Part shown: positions 1 through 8,629 of the stretch, in pieces
Numbering within the stretch: the stretch's first letter is position 1
Layout: each line of letters opens with the position of its first letter
Origin: an uncultured Allobosea sp.
Lineage (GTDB): Bacteria > Pseudomonadota > Alphaproteobacteria > Rhizobiales > Beijerinckiaceae
NCBI RefSeq assembly: GCF_945957345.1
Contig: NZ_CAMFKW010000006.1
Span: 99,101 to 163,100 of the forward strand
Direction: 5' to 3'
Length of the DNA: 64,000 bases
Position numbers and translations under genes: made by a program
Notes under the pieces: model-generated
The model's input: only the letters and a program-made list of their open reading frames with translations
The model's database searches: none
What the model was told of the DNA's origin: nothing

Positions 1-594
1 AAGACCTCGTTGATCGCAATCGGCGCCTCGACCGGCGGCGTCCCGGCCGTGCAGACAGTGATGCGCGATCTCGCCCATCTCCGACTGCCGATCGTCGTCG
101 TGCAACACATGCCGCCCGGCTATACGGCGAAGTTCGCGGCGCGGCTCGCGACCGCGACCGGGCTCGACGTGCATGAGGCGAATGATGGCGACAGGCTCAA
201 GCCCGGCATGGCGGTGGTTGCGCCCGGCGGACCACGCCATCTCGAGATCGAGGAGCGCCGCGGCGAGTTCGTCTGCGTGCTGCGCGAGGGGCCGCTGGTC
301 AGTGGCCACTCACCCTCCGTCGACGTGATGTTCCATTCGGTGGCGCGCAGCGTCGGCAGCCATGCGGTGGGCATCCTGCTCACCGGGATGGGGCGCGACG
401 GTGCAGACGGTTTGTTAGCCATGCGCAAAGCCGGCGCCGAGACGTTAATCCAAAGCGGGGAGACCTGCGTGGTAAACGGGATGCCGAAAGCGGCCTTCGA
501 GATTGGAGCCGCCGACAGGGTCGTCCCGCTCAACCAGATCGGTGGAGCAGTCGGACAGCTGGTCGGCGAGCGTCCGAATCTACGCACCGCGTAA
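1..594 (+). CDS. cheB: CheB-type protein-glutamate methylesterase, 5'-truncated by window edge
   Basis: The reading frame is already open at base 1, so the listed TTG at 10 is probably not the start; this is the C-terminal catalytic part of a CheB methylesterase/deamidase, which removes methyl groups from chemoreceptors during adaptation. Visible motifs are IGASTGG with the catalytic serine (tenth codon in the window), VVQHMPPGY with the catalytic histidine, VAPGG.RHL, and LLTGMGRDGADG with the catalytic aspartate. Any receiver domain would lie outside the window. A CheY-like gene follows 11 bp downstream, consistent with a chemotaxis operon. The family call is secure; whether a receiver domain is attached cannot be seen. 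Confidence 0.93.
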   Translation, partial: KTSLIAIGASTGGVPAVQTVMRDLAHLRLPIVVVQHMPPGYTAKFAARLATATGLDVHEANDGDRLKPGMAVVAPGGPRHLEIEERRGEFVCVLREGPLVSGHSPSVDVMFHSVARSVGSHAVGILLTGMGRDGADGLLAMRKAGAETLIQSGETCVVNGMPKAAFEIGAADRVVPLNQIGGAVGQLVGERPNLRTA

Positions 595-605
595 GGAGCA
601 AAGTT

Positions 606-992
606 ATGTCAAAGGCCAGAAGCGAATACCGCATCCTGGTGGTCGACGACCAGAAGAGCATGCGCGGCCTGGCGACCTATTTCCTCAAGCAGATCGAGTT
701 CCAGGACATCGACGAGGCGGAGAACGCCCGCGAGGCCCTGATGAAGATGCAGACCAAGCGCTATGATTTGCTGCTGCTCGACTGGAACATGGACGGGATG
801 AGCGGCATCGACCTGCTGCGCGCCATCCGCTCGGTGCCCGAGCTCAACCAGATCAAGATCATCATGGCGACCTCGGAGCGCTCGGTCGACAAGATGGATG
901 AGGCGACCAGCAACGGCGCCGACCACTATGTCGTGAAGCCCTATGAATTGCGCGATCTCGAAGTGCGGGTGAAGAAGGTCCTCGCCTGCTGA
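606..992 (+). CDS. CheY-like single-domain response regulator
   Basis: A 128-residue stand-alone receiver domain. It has the acidic pair D14-D15, phospho-acceptor D59 in LLLLDWNMDG, the switch T89/S90 in IIMATSE, and K111 in VVKPYE, so all phosphorylation residues are present and there is no output domain. Start ATG is preceded by AAGGAG. It lies 11 bp after cheB and is followed by a strong hairpin terminator, so it ends the operon. It most likely carries the phosphoryl signal to the flagellar motor or acts as a phosphate sink; the sequence alone does not decide which cheY paralogue it is. Confidence 0.93.
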   Translation: MSKARSEYRILVVDDQKSMRGLATYFLKQIEFQDIDEAENAREALMKMQTKRYDLLLLDWNMDGMSGIDLLRAIRSVPELNQIKIIMATSERSVDKMDEATSNGADHYVVKPYELRDLEVRVKKVLAC

Positions 993-1034
993 GAGGTGCC
1001 TGTCGAGGCCTGCCGGTCTCGCCATCGTGAAGCG

Positions 1035-1066
1035 AAGCCCCGCGCCGGCCGGCTGCGGGGCTTTCT
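1035..1066 (+). terminator. Rho-independent terminator after the cheB-cheY operon
   Basis: Stem AAGCCCCGC pairs with GCGGGGCTT across an 11-nt GC-rich loop, followed by TTTCTGCTTT. It lies 43 bp after the receiver-gene stop codon. Confidence 0.85.
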
Positions 1067-1110
1067 GCTTTCGGGCATGATGCGCGGGTTCCACTGCCGG
1101 AGTGAAGCCC

Positions 1111-1680
1111 ATGCCGCTATCGCGTCGCCAGATCGTCGCCGGGGTTGCCGGAGCTGCCGCTACGGGCTTCGCTTTCCGTCCGGCTTGGGCACAACCCCTC
1201 ACCGGCGCCCATGCCTTCGGCTTCGACAGGCCGGGCGGCTTGCGCCTGCCGCTGGCCGATTACCGCGGCCGGCCGATCCTCGTCGTCAACACCGCGACAC
1301 GCTGCGGTTATGCCGGGCAGATGGCGACGCTGGAGCAGCTCTGGCAGCGCTATCAGATGCGGGGGCTGATGCTTGTCGCTGTGCCCAGCAACGATTTCGG
1401 CGGGCAGGAACCGCTCGACGGCGCGGCCATCGCAGAGGCTGCCCGGCAGAGTCATGGCGCGACCTATACCTTCGTGGAGAAGACCGTGGTGCGCGGGCCG
1501 GAGGCGCATCCGTTTTATCGATGGGCCGCTTCGGAGAAGCCGGCGGACACCCCGCGCTGGAACTTCCACAAATACCTGATCGGCCGTGACGGCGCGCTGC
1601 TCGGCGGCTTTCCGGCCGCGACCGACCCGCTTTCGCCGCAGCTCGTGCAGGCCATCGGGCGGGAGTTGGCGGCGGGGTAA
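1111..1680 (+). CDS. Glutathione peroxidase-family protein with Tat signal
   Basis: Thiol peroxidase of the glutathione-peroxidase fold, presumably reducing hydroperoxides in the periplasm. The N-terminus PLSRRQIVAG...AWAQ is a twin-arginine signal. Catalytic motifs are NTATRCGY (cysteine in place of selenocysteine), NDFGGQEP with the glutamine, and WNFHKYLIGRDG with the Trp/Asn. ATG 1111 is chosen over the track's GTG 1102 because GGAG sits 8 bp before it. It is convergent with mogA, 34 bp apart. Export is unusual for this family but has a clear signal here. Substrate and electron donor are unknown. Confidence 0.85.
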   Translation: MPLSRRQIVAGVAGAAATGFAFRPAWAQPLTGAHAFGFDRPGGLRLPLADYRGRPILVVNTATRCGYAGQMATLEQLWQRYQMRGLMLVAVPSNDFGGQEPLDGAAIAEAARQSHGATYTFVEKTVVRGPEAHPFYRWAASEKPADTPRWNFHKYLIGRDGALLGGFPAATDPLSPQLVQAIGRELAAG

Positions 1681-1714
1681 CTTTCCAGCCTTTCCCGAAG
1701 GGCCCGCCTCTATC

Positions 1715-2248
1715 TCACTTCTTCGGCCGGAACGCCGCGATCACCGCCGGATCGGTTTCGAGCCACGGCCCTTCGATCAGGTCGATGCAATAGGGGATCC
1801 CCGGCATCACCGCGTCGAGGCATTCGGCGATGGCCCGGGGGCGGCCGGGCAGGTTGACGATCAGCGACTTGCCGCGGATGCCGGCCGTCTGGCGCGAGAG
1901 GATCGCGGTCGGCACCTTGGCGAGGCTGACCTGCCGCATCAGCTCGCCGAAGCCGGGCATCGGCTTCTCGACGACGTCTTCGGTGGCTTCGGGCGTGACG
2001 TCGCGCGGGGCCGGGCCGGTGCCGCCGGTCGTGACGATCAGGCAGCAGCCCTCGTGATCGGCGAGGTTGCGCAGTGTTTCGGCGATCGTCGCGCGATCGT
2101 CGGGGATGATGCGCGCGACAGGCTCCCAGGGCGAGGTCAGGACCTTCCGGAAATAGGCGTCGATGGCGGGCCCGCCTTCATCGGCATAGATGCCGGCCGA
2201 GGCGCGGTCGGAGACCGTGACGATTCCAATCCGGGCGGTCTCGGTCAT
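1715..2248 (-). CDS. mogA: Molybdopterin adenylyltransferase (MogA/MoaB family)
   Basis: Activates molybdopterin by adenylylation before molybdate insertion in molybdenum-cofactor synthesis (cytoplasmic). The 177 residues cover the whole MoCF-binding domain: IGIVTVSDRAS near the start, TTGGTGPAPRDVTPEAT (substrate loop with the conserved aspartate) near residue 75, and the C-terminal IVNLPGRP loop. MogA and MoaB are hard to tell apart by eye; the length and the RDVTPEAT loop favour MogA. No other molybdenum-cofactor gene is in the window, so it appears to stand alone. Confidence 0.88.
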   Translation of the reverse strand: MTETARIGIVTVSDRASAGIYADEGGPAIDAYFRKVLTSPWEPVARIIPDDRATIAETLRNLADHEGCCLIVTTGGTGPAPRDVTPEATEDVVEKPMPGFGELMRQVSLAKVPTAILSRQTAGIRGKSLIVNLPGRPRAIAECLDAVMPGIPYCIDLIEGPWLETDPAVIAAFRPKK

Positions 2249-2343
2249 CGGCTTTCTCCTGCGGGCAGGCCTGCTCTATCGGCGGGGTGGACGGACGGTC
2301 AAGCGACCTCGCCAGCGCCGGGACGATCTGATAGCGCAGCGCC

Positions 2344-3348
2344 ATGCGCGCCGCCGCCCAGACCAGCACTGCCAAGGGCTTTGCCGCCAGTTTCGCGATG
2401 ACGGTCGTGTCGATCGTCGGGCTGCTGACCGGGCTGACCTTCTGGCGCGATCCCTATTGGGTGTTCCGCGACAACCCCCCCTGGACGCGCGACGGCGGCG
2501 GCATGAGCCGCCTGCTCGATGTCGAGATGCGCCTGATCAAGCCGCTTCAGATTGCCAGGCTGAAGCCGCAGACGCTGCTGATCGGTTCCTCGGTCGTCTA
2601 TCGCGGCCTCGATCCGCGCGATGTCTCCGCCATGGCGGGCCAAGTCTACAATGCTGGCGTCTCCGCCCTGATGGCGCGGGAGCTTCCGACGCTCGCGGCG
2701 CTCGCCGTCGATGTCGGCAGCATCAGGCGGGTCGTGATCGAGCTCGACTATTTCATGTTCACCGCTTGGCCTCCGCCTGAGCCGATCGATCGCAAGCTCG
2801 CGACAGCATCGGGGCGCGGCGAGGCGCTGGTCTCGACCGTGCTCAACCCGAAGGCGATCGACAATCTGCGCGGGCGACAGTCCCGGCGGACGGAGCCCGG
2901 CCTCTGGCACGCCGACGGCTACAAGGCGACGCCGGATTTCGACGCGGAACTGGTGGGCAGGATCAGCCGCGAGCAGAACATTGCGGCGATGGTCTACCGG
3001 CCCGGCGATCTTTCCTATCTCGAAAGGGCTCTCGATCTGCTGCAGGGGCGGGACGTCACGATCGTCCTGTCACCGATGAGCGCGGCGCAGCGGCAGCTCG
3101 TCGAAGCGGGCGGTCGCGGACCGGAACTCGCAGCCTGGCGCCGCGACGTTGCAGCTCTGGCCGTCCGACGCAGCCTGCCGTTCCACGATTTCGTCTCAGG
3201 GCATCCGTTCGAGGATTTCGACCCGGCCAAGGCGTCGTCGCGCTACTGGCTCGACACCTTGCATTTCAAGCCGGAGGTCGGGCGCTGGCTGCTCGGGCGG
3301 ATCGGGCTCGCCGTGCATCCCGCAGGCGCCGGAGCCACATCCGGCTGA
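2344..3348 (+). CDS. Putative membrane-anchored SGNH-like protein
   Basis: A 334-residue protein of unknown function. One hydrophobic segment (about residues 18-34) suggests an uncleaved N-terminal membrane anchor with the rest periplasmic. LLIGSSVVYRG resembles the nucleophile block of SGNH/AlgX-type acyl hydrolases, and a C-terminal SRYWLDTLHFKP block carries an Asp..His pair as in that fold's DxxH. Acetylation of a surface polymer is a guess. The start codon lacks a clear Shine-Dalgarno. The 3' end overlaps the convergent acetyltransferase gene by 83 bp. Could also be an inactive member of the fold. Confidence 0.6.
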   Translation: MRAAAQTSTAKGFAASFAMTVVSIVGLLTGLTFWRDPYWVFRDNPPWTRDGGGMSRLLDVEMRLIKPLQIARLKPQTLLIGSSVVYRGLDPRDVSAMAGQVYNAGVSALMARELPTLAALAVDVGSIRRVVIELDYFMFTAWPPPEPIDRKLATASGRGEALVSTVLNPKAIDNLRGRQSRRTEPGLWHADGYKATPDFDAELVGRISREQNIAAMVYRPGDLSYLERALDLLQGRDVTIVLSPMSAAQRQLVEAGGRGPELAAWRRDVAALAVRRSLPFHDFVSGHPFEDFDPAKASSRYWLDTLHFKPEVGRWLLGRIGLAVHPAGAGATSG

Positions 3349-4429
3349 AGGCCGCCGCCTGCGCCAGTCCGGCTCGACCCGGACCGACGCGGATGATGGC
3401 GTTTGCCATCTCGCGACGCTCGCCCCAGACATAGGTGCCGGCATCGACGCCTTCGCCGGCCCCACTGTCGAAGAAGGCGGGCGGCGTGCCGTTGAAATCC
3501 GCCTGCAGCATGGCGATGGCCAGGGTCCGGCCGGGCGAATACCGGCCTTGCGTTTCGTCATAGGCGATCTTGAGGAAGTGCCGGCGGTTGCCGCTCTCGA
3601 TAAGCAGACCCATGGCGATGGCGCGGCCGTCATGCAGCAGCGTGTCGATCAGCAGCGTGTCGTCGCCGGCGCAAAGTTCGGCCAGGCGGCGGAAATAGGC
3701 GGTGTCGGCTGGCAGGCAGGCGATCGCGGTGCCTTCCTCGCCTTTCCAGCCGGAGGCTTCCAGCGTGAGGAAGGCGTCGAGCGCCTCCAGCGCGCCACGG
3801 CCGCGATTGCGCCGGAAGGTGAGCGCACCCTGCTTTCCCACCTGCCGGAACTGCTGCATCCGCTTCTTGTAGGCAGAGCCGAGCGTGCGGCGCAGATAGG
3901 TTTCGAAATTGTCTTCCGGGCGCGGGATCATCACCGGGCGGACCCAGCGCTCATAGGTCGAGATCGCGCTGCCGGTCTGGCGGCAGGCTTCGGCCAGGGC
4001 CGCGTAGCAAGGGCCGTCGAGCGGGAGCAGCGGCAGCAGCAGGCTGTGCGGCAGGTCGCGCGAGGCGAGGAGATAGCGCATCAGGGCGCGTGCCGCCTCC
4101 GCCGCGTGGTCGCGACCGAGCACCGGCAGCGACGAGACCTCGTAGAGCGGCACCAGCGGCGAGGCGAGGGCGCCGGAGAAGCCGCTGCGCCAGCCGTTCA
4201 TGCGGCGGAAGGCCCAGACGCCGACAAGCTGCTCGAAATCGAGGGCTTCGCTGAGCCAGGCGCAAAGGACGACGATCTCGTCCTCCGGCACGAGCGTCGT
4301 CGCGGCCGAGACCGCGGCCGGGGCCATATGCGGATTGGGTTCGAGCGCGTGGCGGGCAAGCTCCGCGAAAACCTGCCCCAGTTCCGCGTAAGCGGTGGAG
4401 CCGAGGCGCCTGACAACGATCGTGCTCAA
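3266..4429 (-). CDS. GNAT-family acetyltransferase, CelD/BcsL type
   Basis: A 387-residue protein matching the double-GNAT layout seen in CelD/FemAB-like acetyltransferases: an N-terminal half of unclear motif content and a C-terminal GNAT domain (about 195-350) with RAIAMGLLIESGNRRHFLKIAYDE and YSPGRTLAIAMLQ as the likely acyl-CoA region. The C-terminal tail is Arg/Ala-rich and low complexity. It starts with an ATGA overlap on the FlhB-like gene and is third in that operon. The acceptor substrate is unknown; polysaccharide or flagellin-related modification would fit the neighbours but is inference. Confidence 0.7.
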   Translation of the reverse strand: MSTIVVRRLGSTAYAELGQVFAELARHALEPNPHMAPAAVSAATTLVPEDEIVVLCAWLSEALDFEQLVGVWAFRRMNGWRSGFSGALASPLVPLYEVSSLPVLGRDHAAEAARALMRYLLASRDLPHSLLLPLLPLDGPCYAALAEACRQTGSAISTYERWVRPVMIPRPEDNFETYLRRTLGSAYKKRMQQFRQVGKQGALTFRRNRGRGALEALDAFLTLEASGWKGEEGTAIACLPADTAYFRRLAELCAGDDTLLIDTLLHDGRAIAMGLLIESGNRRHFLKIAYDETQGRYSPGRTLAIAMLQADFNGTPPAFFDSGAGEGVDAGTYVWGERREMANAIIRVGPGRAGLAQAAAFSRMWLRRLRDARRARSARAASARPPA

Positions 4430-4719
4430 GACCGATGGCCGTCCCGGTTCGGCCGGCGCAATTCGCCGCGCAAGGAGAGAACGAAGGCGATCACCTGCGC
4501 CGTGGCGCGATAGAGCTCCTCCGGAATCTGGTCGTCGAGTTCGACCGCCGAGAGCGCCTGGGCGAGGATCGCGTTCTGCTCGACCGCGACGTGGTGCTCT
4601 CGTCCGGTCTCGACAATGCGCTCGGCCAGCTCGCCGCGGCCTTTGGCGGTGACGCGCGGTGCGCCTTGCCCGTCATATTCGAGCGCGACGGCGATCCGGG
4701 GCGGCTGCGGCGCGCTCAT
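4426..4719 (-). CDS. FlhB C-terminal domain-like protein (stand-alone)
   Basis: A 97-residue protein resembling only the cytoplasmic C-terminal domain of FlhB/YscU export-switch proteins: IAVALEYDG near the start, then RIVETGREHHVAVEQNAILA and ELYRATAQVIAFVL. The membrane part and the autocleavage NPTH motif are both absent. Such stand-alone homologues are known beside fliK-like genes in flagellated bacteria. ATGA overlaps join it to the FliK-like gene upstream and to the acetyltransferase downstream, so the three are probably co-translated. Likely role: export-substrate switching, inferred from FlhB-FliK partnership. Confidence 0.85.
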   Translation of the reverse strand: MSAPQPPRIAVALEYDGQGAPRVTAKGRGELAERIVETGREHHVAVEQNAILAQALSAVELDDQIPEELYRATAQVIAFVLSLRGELRRPNRDGHRS

Positions 4720-6359
4720 GACAGGCGGTCCAGGAACTGGCCGGCTGTCGGCTGCATCACGCGGGGCTGGCCGGTATGGATGTCGATGGCGCCGCTGGCG
4801 AAATCGGCATCGAGCAGCGCGCCTTCGAGGCCGGGCGCTGCGCCGCGCAGGAGTTGGCTCGTGTCTTCGCGCTCTGCCCAGATCGAGACGCCGACATCGC
4901 GGCCCTGCAAGGTGACGACGCCCTGGAGCGGCCCCATCGGCTCGACATCAAGCGCGAAACGGATGCGCCAGACCGGCGGGCTCACCCCTTGCGCATCACG
5001 GCGTGGCGGATCGCGTTCGACCTGAAGCGGCAGCATCGAGATGCCCTGCTGGAAGGCGAGCGGGATCTCGGCGAGCCAGCGCTGTGCCGGCTGACCGCCA
5101 TCCTGCCGGGCAGGCTCCAGCGGCAGCGAGGCGTATTGCGACAGCTTGACCCGGTCGAGCGCGGCTTCGGTCTGGTCGAGCAGGGTCTCGGCGATGGCGA
5201 GCGGCTTTTCACCTGGTTTCAGCGAGGGCTCGACGGCCGACTGCGATGCGAGCGGTCCGTCCCGGCGCGGCGGGGTCGGGCGCGAGGACTGATCGGGAGC
5301 GGGATCGGCTTGCTGGTCTCCCGCTGGATTGCCGCCGTGATCCTGGCGGCTCGCCTTTGGGTCGGGCGAGAGGGAATCGACGATCGGCAGCAAGGTCTCG
5401 CGCAGCGTCTGCAGGCTGGCCTTGAGATCACCCTGCCTGGGCAGCGGCAGCCCCGCGGCCTGCCGCGCTTCGAGGAATAGACCGGAAGCCTGGAGAGCTT
5501 CCTTGAGCTTAGCCGCTGTCGGCGCCTGTCGCTCTGCCGGCACGGCCTGGGCAAGCACCTGCTGGATGGCGGGTGGCAGCGTCTTGGGCAAGGCGAGCGA
5601 GATCGTCCCCTGCGCCAGCGCACGCAGATTGGCGAAGAGCGGGGCAAGACCGTCCTGCCGTTGCAGCAGGGGGCCGAGCAACGGCCCGGCGACGGCGCGC
5701 GCAGTCGCGGCCGTGATCACGGGAGCGGCGGACGTCGTCGCAGCTGCCGGCGAGGCGAAATTGGTGGTGGTGGAGGTTGCGGGCGTTGTTCCTGCCGTAG
5801 CGGGAGGCGCGGCAGCAGGCTGCGCCGCCGAAAGGCCGAGCGTTTGCAGGGCTTGCTGCAGGAAGGCCTGCTGCGCCGCCACGGGTGATGGCGGATGCGC
5901 AGCCTGGGGGGCAGCCGGCGCGAGCACGGGCGTGGTGACGGGCTGCGGCGCGGGAGCTGTGGTCAGGACCGTGCGCAGTGGCGCGGCTGCCGAAGCGGGT
6001 GGGGTGGTCGGTTGGAGAGGCGCAGGCGCCTGAGCCGGCTGCTGCGGTTGTCCGGGCGCCGGCGCGTTCGGTGGGCGCACCTCGACCAGCGTGGCGGGCA
6101 GGTCGCCGCCGGGCTGCTCGGGCGGATCGAGGCGCAGCATCAGCGTGGCGCCCGGTTGCAAGGCTGCCTGTCTGGCCTGCGGACCGGCGAGGACGAGTGC
6201 GACCTTGGTGTCGCCGATCATGGCCGTTGCGGTGCCGTCCGGGTCGAGCGAAGACAGCCTCGCTTGCACCGTCCGGCCAGCCGTCAGCTCCCCGCCTGCA
6301 TCGAGCGCTTGCAGCAGGGTGGCGAGGGTCTGGCTCTTGACGAGCTGGGCTAGATTCAT
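4716..6359 (-). CDS. FliK-like flagellar hook-length control protein
   Basis: A 547-residue protein with an ordered N-terminal region (1-100), a long low-complexity Pro/Ala/Gln/Thr-rich centre (about 100-240) typical of molecular-ruler proteins, and a conserved C-terminal domain (about 430-530) with VWRIRFALDVEPMGPLQGVVTLQG as in the Flg_hook family. FliK measures hook length and triggers the FlhB switch, and an FlhB-domain protein follows with a 4-bp overlap. It may be the main FliK or a paralogue; no structural flagellar genes are visible in the window to decide. Confidence 0.8.
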   Translation of the reverse strand: MNLAQLVKSQTLATLLQALDAGGELTAGRTVQARLSSLDPDGTATAMIGDTKVALVLAGPQARQAALQPGATLMLRLDPPEQPGGDLPATLVEVRPPNAPAPGQPQQPAQAPAPLQPTTPPASAAAPLRTVLTTAPAPQPVTTPVLAPAAPQAAHPPSPVAAQQAFLQQALQTLGLSAAQPAAAPPATAGTTPATSTTTNFASPAAATTSAAPVITAATARAVAGPLLGPLLQRQDGLAPLFANLRALAQGTISLALPKTLPPAIQQVLAQAVPAERQAPTAAKLKEALQASGLFLEARQAAGLPLPRQGDLKASLQTLRETLLPIVDSLSPDPKASRQDHGGNPAGDQQADPAPDQSSRPTPPRRDGPLASQSAVEPSLKPGEKPLAIAETLLDQTEAALDRVKLSQYASLPLEPARQDGGQPAQRWLAEIPLAFQQGISMLPLQVERDPPRRDAQGVSPPVWRIRFALDVEPMGPLQGVVTLQGRDVGVSIWAEREDTSQLLRGAAPGLEGALLDADFASGAIDIHTGQPRVMQPTAGQFLDRLS

Positions 6360-6513
6360 CGAGTGGACCTGTGGCGATGCATCACCCTGTCACGAAAGAT
6401 TAAGCATTTCCTTGCTGGCCGGCCGCGCCATGCAAGGCGTGCCTGCGTGGCGGGTGCTGGTCGGGCGCGCGGCGCTGCGGCAGGGTTGGGCAACCCATTC
6501 GAGGATCTCCGCC

Positions 6514-7521
6514 ATGGACTACCGCCGTCTCGGCCGCTCCGGCCTCAAGGTCTCGCCGCTCTGCCTGGGCACGATGATGTTCGGCGGGCCGGCCGACGAA
6601 GCGACCTCGCGCCGCATCATCGACAGCGCGCGCGAGGCCGGCGTCAATTTCATCGACACGGCCGATGTCTATAACGAGGGCCGGTCCGAGGAGGTGACCG
6701 GCCGCGCCATCGCCAACAATCGCTACGACTGGGTGCTGGCGACGAAGGTCGCGAACCCGATGGGCAAGGGGCCGATGAATGGCGGGTTGTCGCGGCGCTG
6801 GGTGCTGCGCGCCTGCGAGGACAGCCTGCGCCGGCTCGGCAGCGAGACCATCGACGTCTACTACCTCCACAAGGAGGACCACACGACGCCATTGGAGGAG
6901 ACGGTGCATGCGATCGCCGATCTCGTCCGGCAGGGCAAGATCCGGCATTTCGGCGTCTCGAACTACCGCGCCTGGCGGCTGGCCGAGATCTGCCGGCTCT
7001 GCGACGAGCTCGGCATCGACCGCCCCGTCGTCAGCCAGCCCTATTACAACGCGATGAACCGCATGCCGGAGGTCGAGCATCTGCCGGCCTGCGGTTATTT
7101 CGGGTTGGGTGTCGCGTCCTATTCGCCGCTGGCAAGGGGCGTGCTGACCGCGAAATACGCACCGGGGCAGGCGCCGGCCGAGGGTACGCGCGCCGGGCGC
7201 GGCGACCGGCGGATGATGCAGGCCGAGTGGCGCGAGGAGAGCCTCGTCATCGCCCAGACGATCAAGGAGCATGCCGCACGGAAAGGTCTGACGCCGATCC
7301 AGTTCGCGGTGCGCTGGGTGCTCAACAACGCCTTCGTCACGGCGGCGATCGCCGGCCCGCGTACGTTCGAGCAGTGGGAAGCCTATCTCGCGGCGCTCGA
7401 TGCCGGCTTCGACACGGAGGACGAGGCGCTGATCGACCGGCTGGTTCCGGCGGGCCATCCCTCGACGCCGGGCTACAGCGACCCGGCCTATCCGCTCGAG
7501 GGGCGCGTCAGCCGTGTCTGA
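6514..7521 (+). CDS. Aldo/keto reductase
   Basis: NADPH-dependent oxidoreductase with a TIM-barrel fold, 335 residues. The catalytic tetrad is visible as D48 and Y53 (IDTADVYNEG), K78 (LATKVANP) and H119 (YYLHKED). YSPLARGVLTAKY and the C-terminal AIAGPRTFEQWE belong to the cofactor site. The track ORF starts upstream at 6091, but MDYRRLGRSGLKVSPLCLG is the canonical N-terminus and GAGGA lies 8 bp before ATG 6514. Substrate unknown; related enzymes reduce aldehydes, and some are general stress proteins. It appears monocistronic. Confidence 0.92.
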   Translation: MDYRRLGRSGLKVSPLCLGTMMFGGPADEATSRRIIDSAREAGVNFIDTADVYNEGRSEEVTGRAIANNRYDWVLATKVANPMGKGPMNGGLSRRWVLRACEDSLRRLGSETIDVYYLHKEDHTTPLEETVHAIADLVRQGKIRHFGVSNYRAWRLAEICRLCDELGIDRPVVSQPYYNAMNRMPEVEHLPACGYFGLGVASYSPLARGVLTAKYAPGQAPAEGTRAGRGDRRMMQAEWREESLVIAQTIKEHAARKGLTPIQFAVRWVLNNAFVTAAIAGPRTFEQWEAYLAALDAGFDTEDEALIDRLVPAGHPSTPGYSDPAYPLEGRVSRV

Positions 7522-7531
7522 GCGCAGCCCG

Positions 7532-7840
7532 TCAGTTCATCATGCAGAAGCCGCCGACCACGACATCCGTCTGGCACCACGGCTTCTTGGCCTCGTTGTT
7601 CGACGAGAGGCGCAAGGGCAGCGGTTCTGCGCGCTGGGCAGTCGCGGGCGGGAAGGGGACGCGTTCCGGTTCGCTGGTCGCCGCCTGCGCGCTGCCGGCG
7701 CCGGCAGCGATGCCGGGCACGACGACCACACGGCTCGTCGTGGAGCTGCGCCCGCCCAGGCGGAACCTCGCCGCCTCGGCCTGAACGGGCAGCAAGGTGG
7801 CGGTCGCGAGCAGGCACAGGACGGCGGCGATGCGGCGCAT
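7532..7840 (-). CDS. Small secreted protein of unknown function
   Basis: A 102-residue protein with a clear signal peptide (MRRIAAVLCLLATATLLPVQAEA), so probably periplasmic. The mature part is disordered-looking and ends with two cysteines in KPWCQTDVVVGGFCMMN, which could form a disulfide. The inner ATG 7840 is preferred to the longer track start because the signal peptide begins there. The family is not recognised. It is convergent with the aldo/keto reductase gene, 10 bp apart. Confidence 0.6.
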   Translation of the reverse strand: MRRIAAVLCLLATATLLPVQAEAARFRLGGRSSTTSRVVVVPGIAAGAGSAQAATSEPERVPFPPATAQRAEPLPLRLSSNNEAKKPWCQTDVVVGGFCMMN

Positions 7841-7935
7841 GAAAGCGGTCTCCCGGTTGCGGAGAGGATGGCGCGATCTTCCGCAACGGCAAGGAAAGCC
7901 TGAAATCAGCCTCAGCGAGGCGTTAACACCGCTTC

Positions 7936-8550
7936 TCAAGCCGCTTTCGGGATCGTCAGTGCGTCCCAGGCCGCCATCGCACCCTGCGCGATCATCTCCA
8001 GCACCTGCCGGGAGGCGCCGTCGCGCGCCTGGATCGACATGCCCTGCTGGACGGTGACGTAGTAGCTCGCGATCGGGTGGGGATCGAGCGAGGACGGCAA
8101 CTCGCCTTCCGCGATGGCTCGCCGCAGCCGCTCCTCGATCATCGTGACGCTGCCGGCCCGCATCTCGCGCAGGATGCGTGTGGTCTCGTCGCCGACGCCG
8201 ATGGCATTGACCGCCGAGAGCACGACCATGCAGCCGGGAGGGCGGCCGGGCCGGGTGAATGTCTTGGCGCTGGCCATCAGATAGCCCTCGATCGCCGCCC
8301 GCGCCGTCGGAGCATTCTGCAGGGGCGAGAGGATGTCGTCGCTCTCGGTTGCAGCGAAATGGGCGATGGCCTCGCGATAGAGTTCCTCCTTGCTGCCGAA
8401 GGCGGCGTAGAGACTCGGGGAATTGATGCCCATAGCCTCGGTGAGATCGCTCATCGCGGCTGCCTGGTAGCCGCGTTCCCAGAACACGTCCATGGCGCGC
8501 TCCAGCGCAGCCTGCCGGTCGAAACTGCGTGGACGGCCTCGTTCGGCCAT
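7936..8550 (-). CDS. TetR/AcrR-family transcriptional regulator
   Basis: A 204-residue repressor-type protein. The N-terminal helix-turn-helix (about residues 10-55) reads RQAALERAMDVFWERGYQAAAMSDLTEAMGI, followed by SLYAAFGSKEELY, the classic TetR signature. The C-terminal ligand-binding domain resembles the TetR_C family with LQNAPTARAAIEGYL. It is divergent from the SDR gene across 112 bp that contain an inverted repeat, so it probably controls that oxidoreductase and itself. The inducer is unknown. Confidence 0.92.
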   Translation of the reverse strand: MAERGRPRSFDRQAALERAMDVFWERGYQAAAMSDLTEAMGINSPSLYAAFGSKEELYREAIAHFAATESDDILSPLQNAPTARAAIEGYLMASAKTFTRPGRPPGCMVVLSAVNAIGVGDETTRILREMRAGSVTMIEERLRRAIAEGELPSSLDPHPIASYYVTVQQGMSIQARDGASRQVLEMIAQGAMAAWDALTIPKAA

Positions 8551-8629
8551 GCGTCCGCCTCCGCGAAAACCATTCTGTGATGGTCGTTATATATTTCCCT
8601 TGACGGCGTCAGGCAAGCGCGGCATCGAT

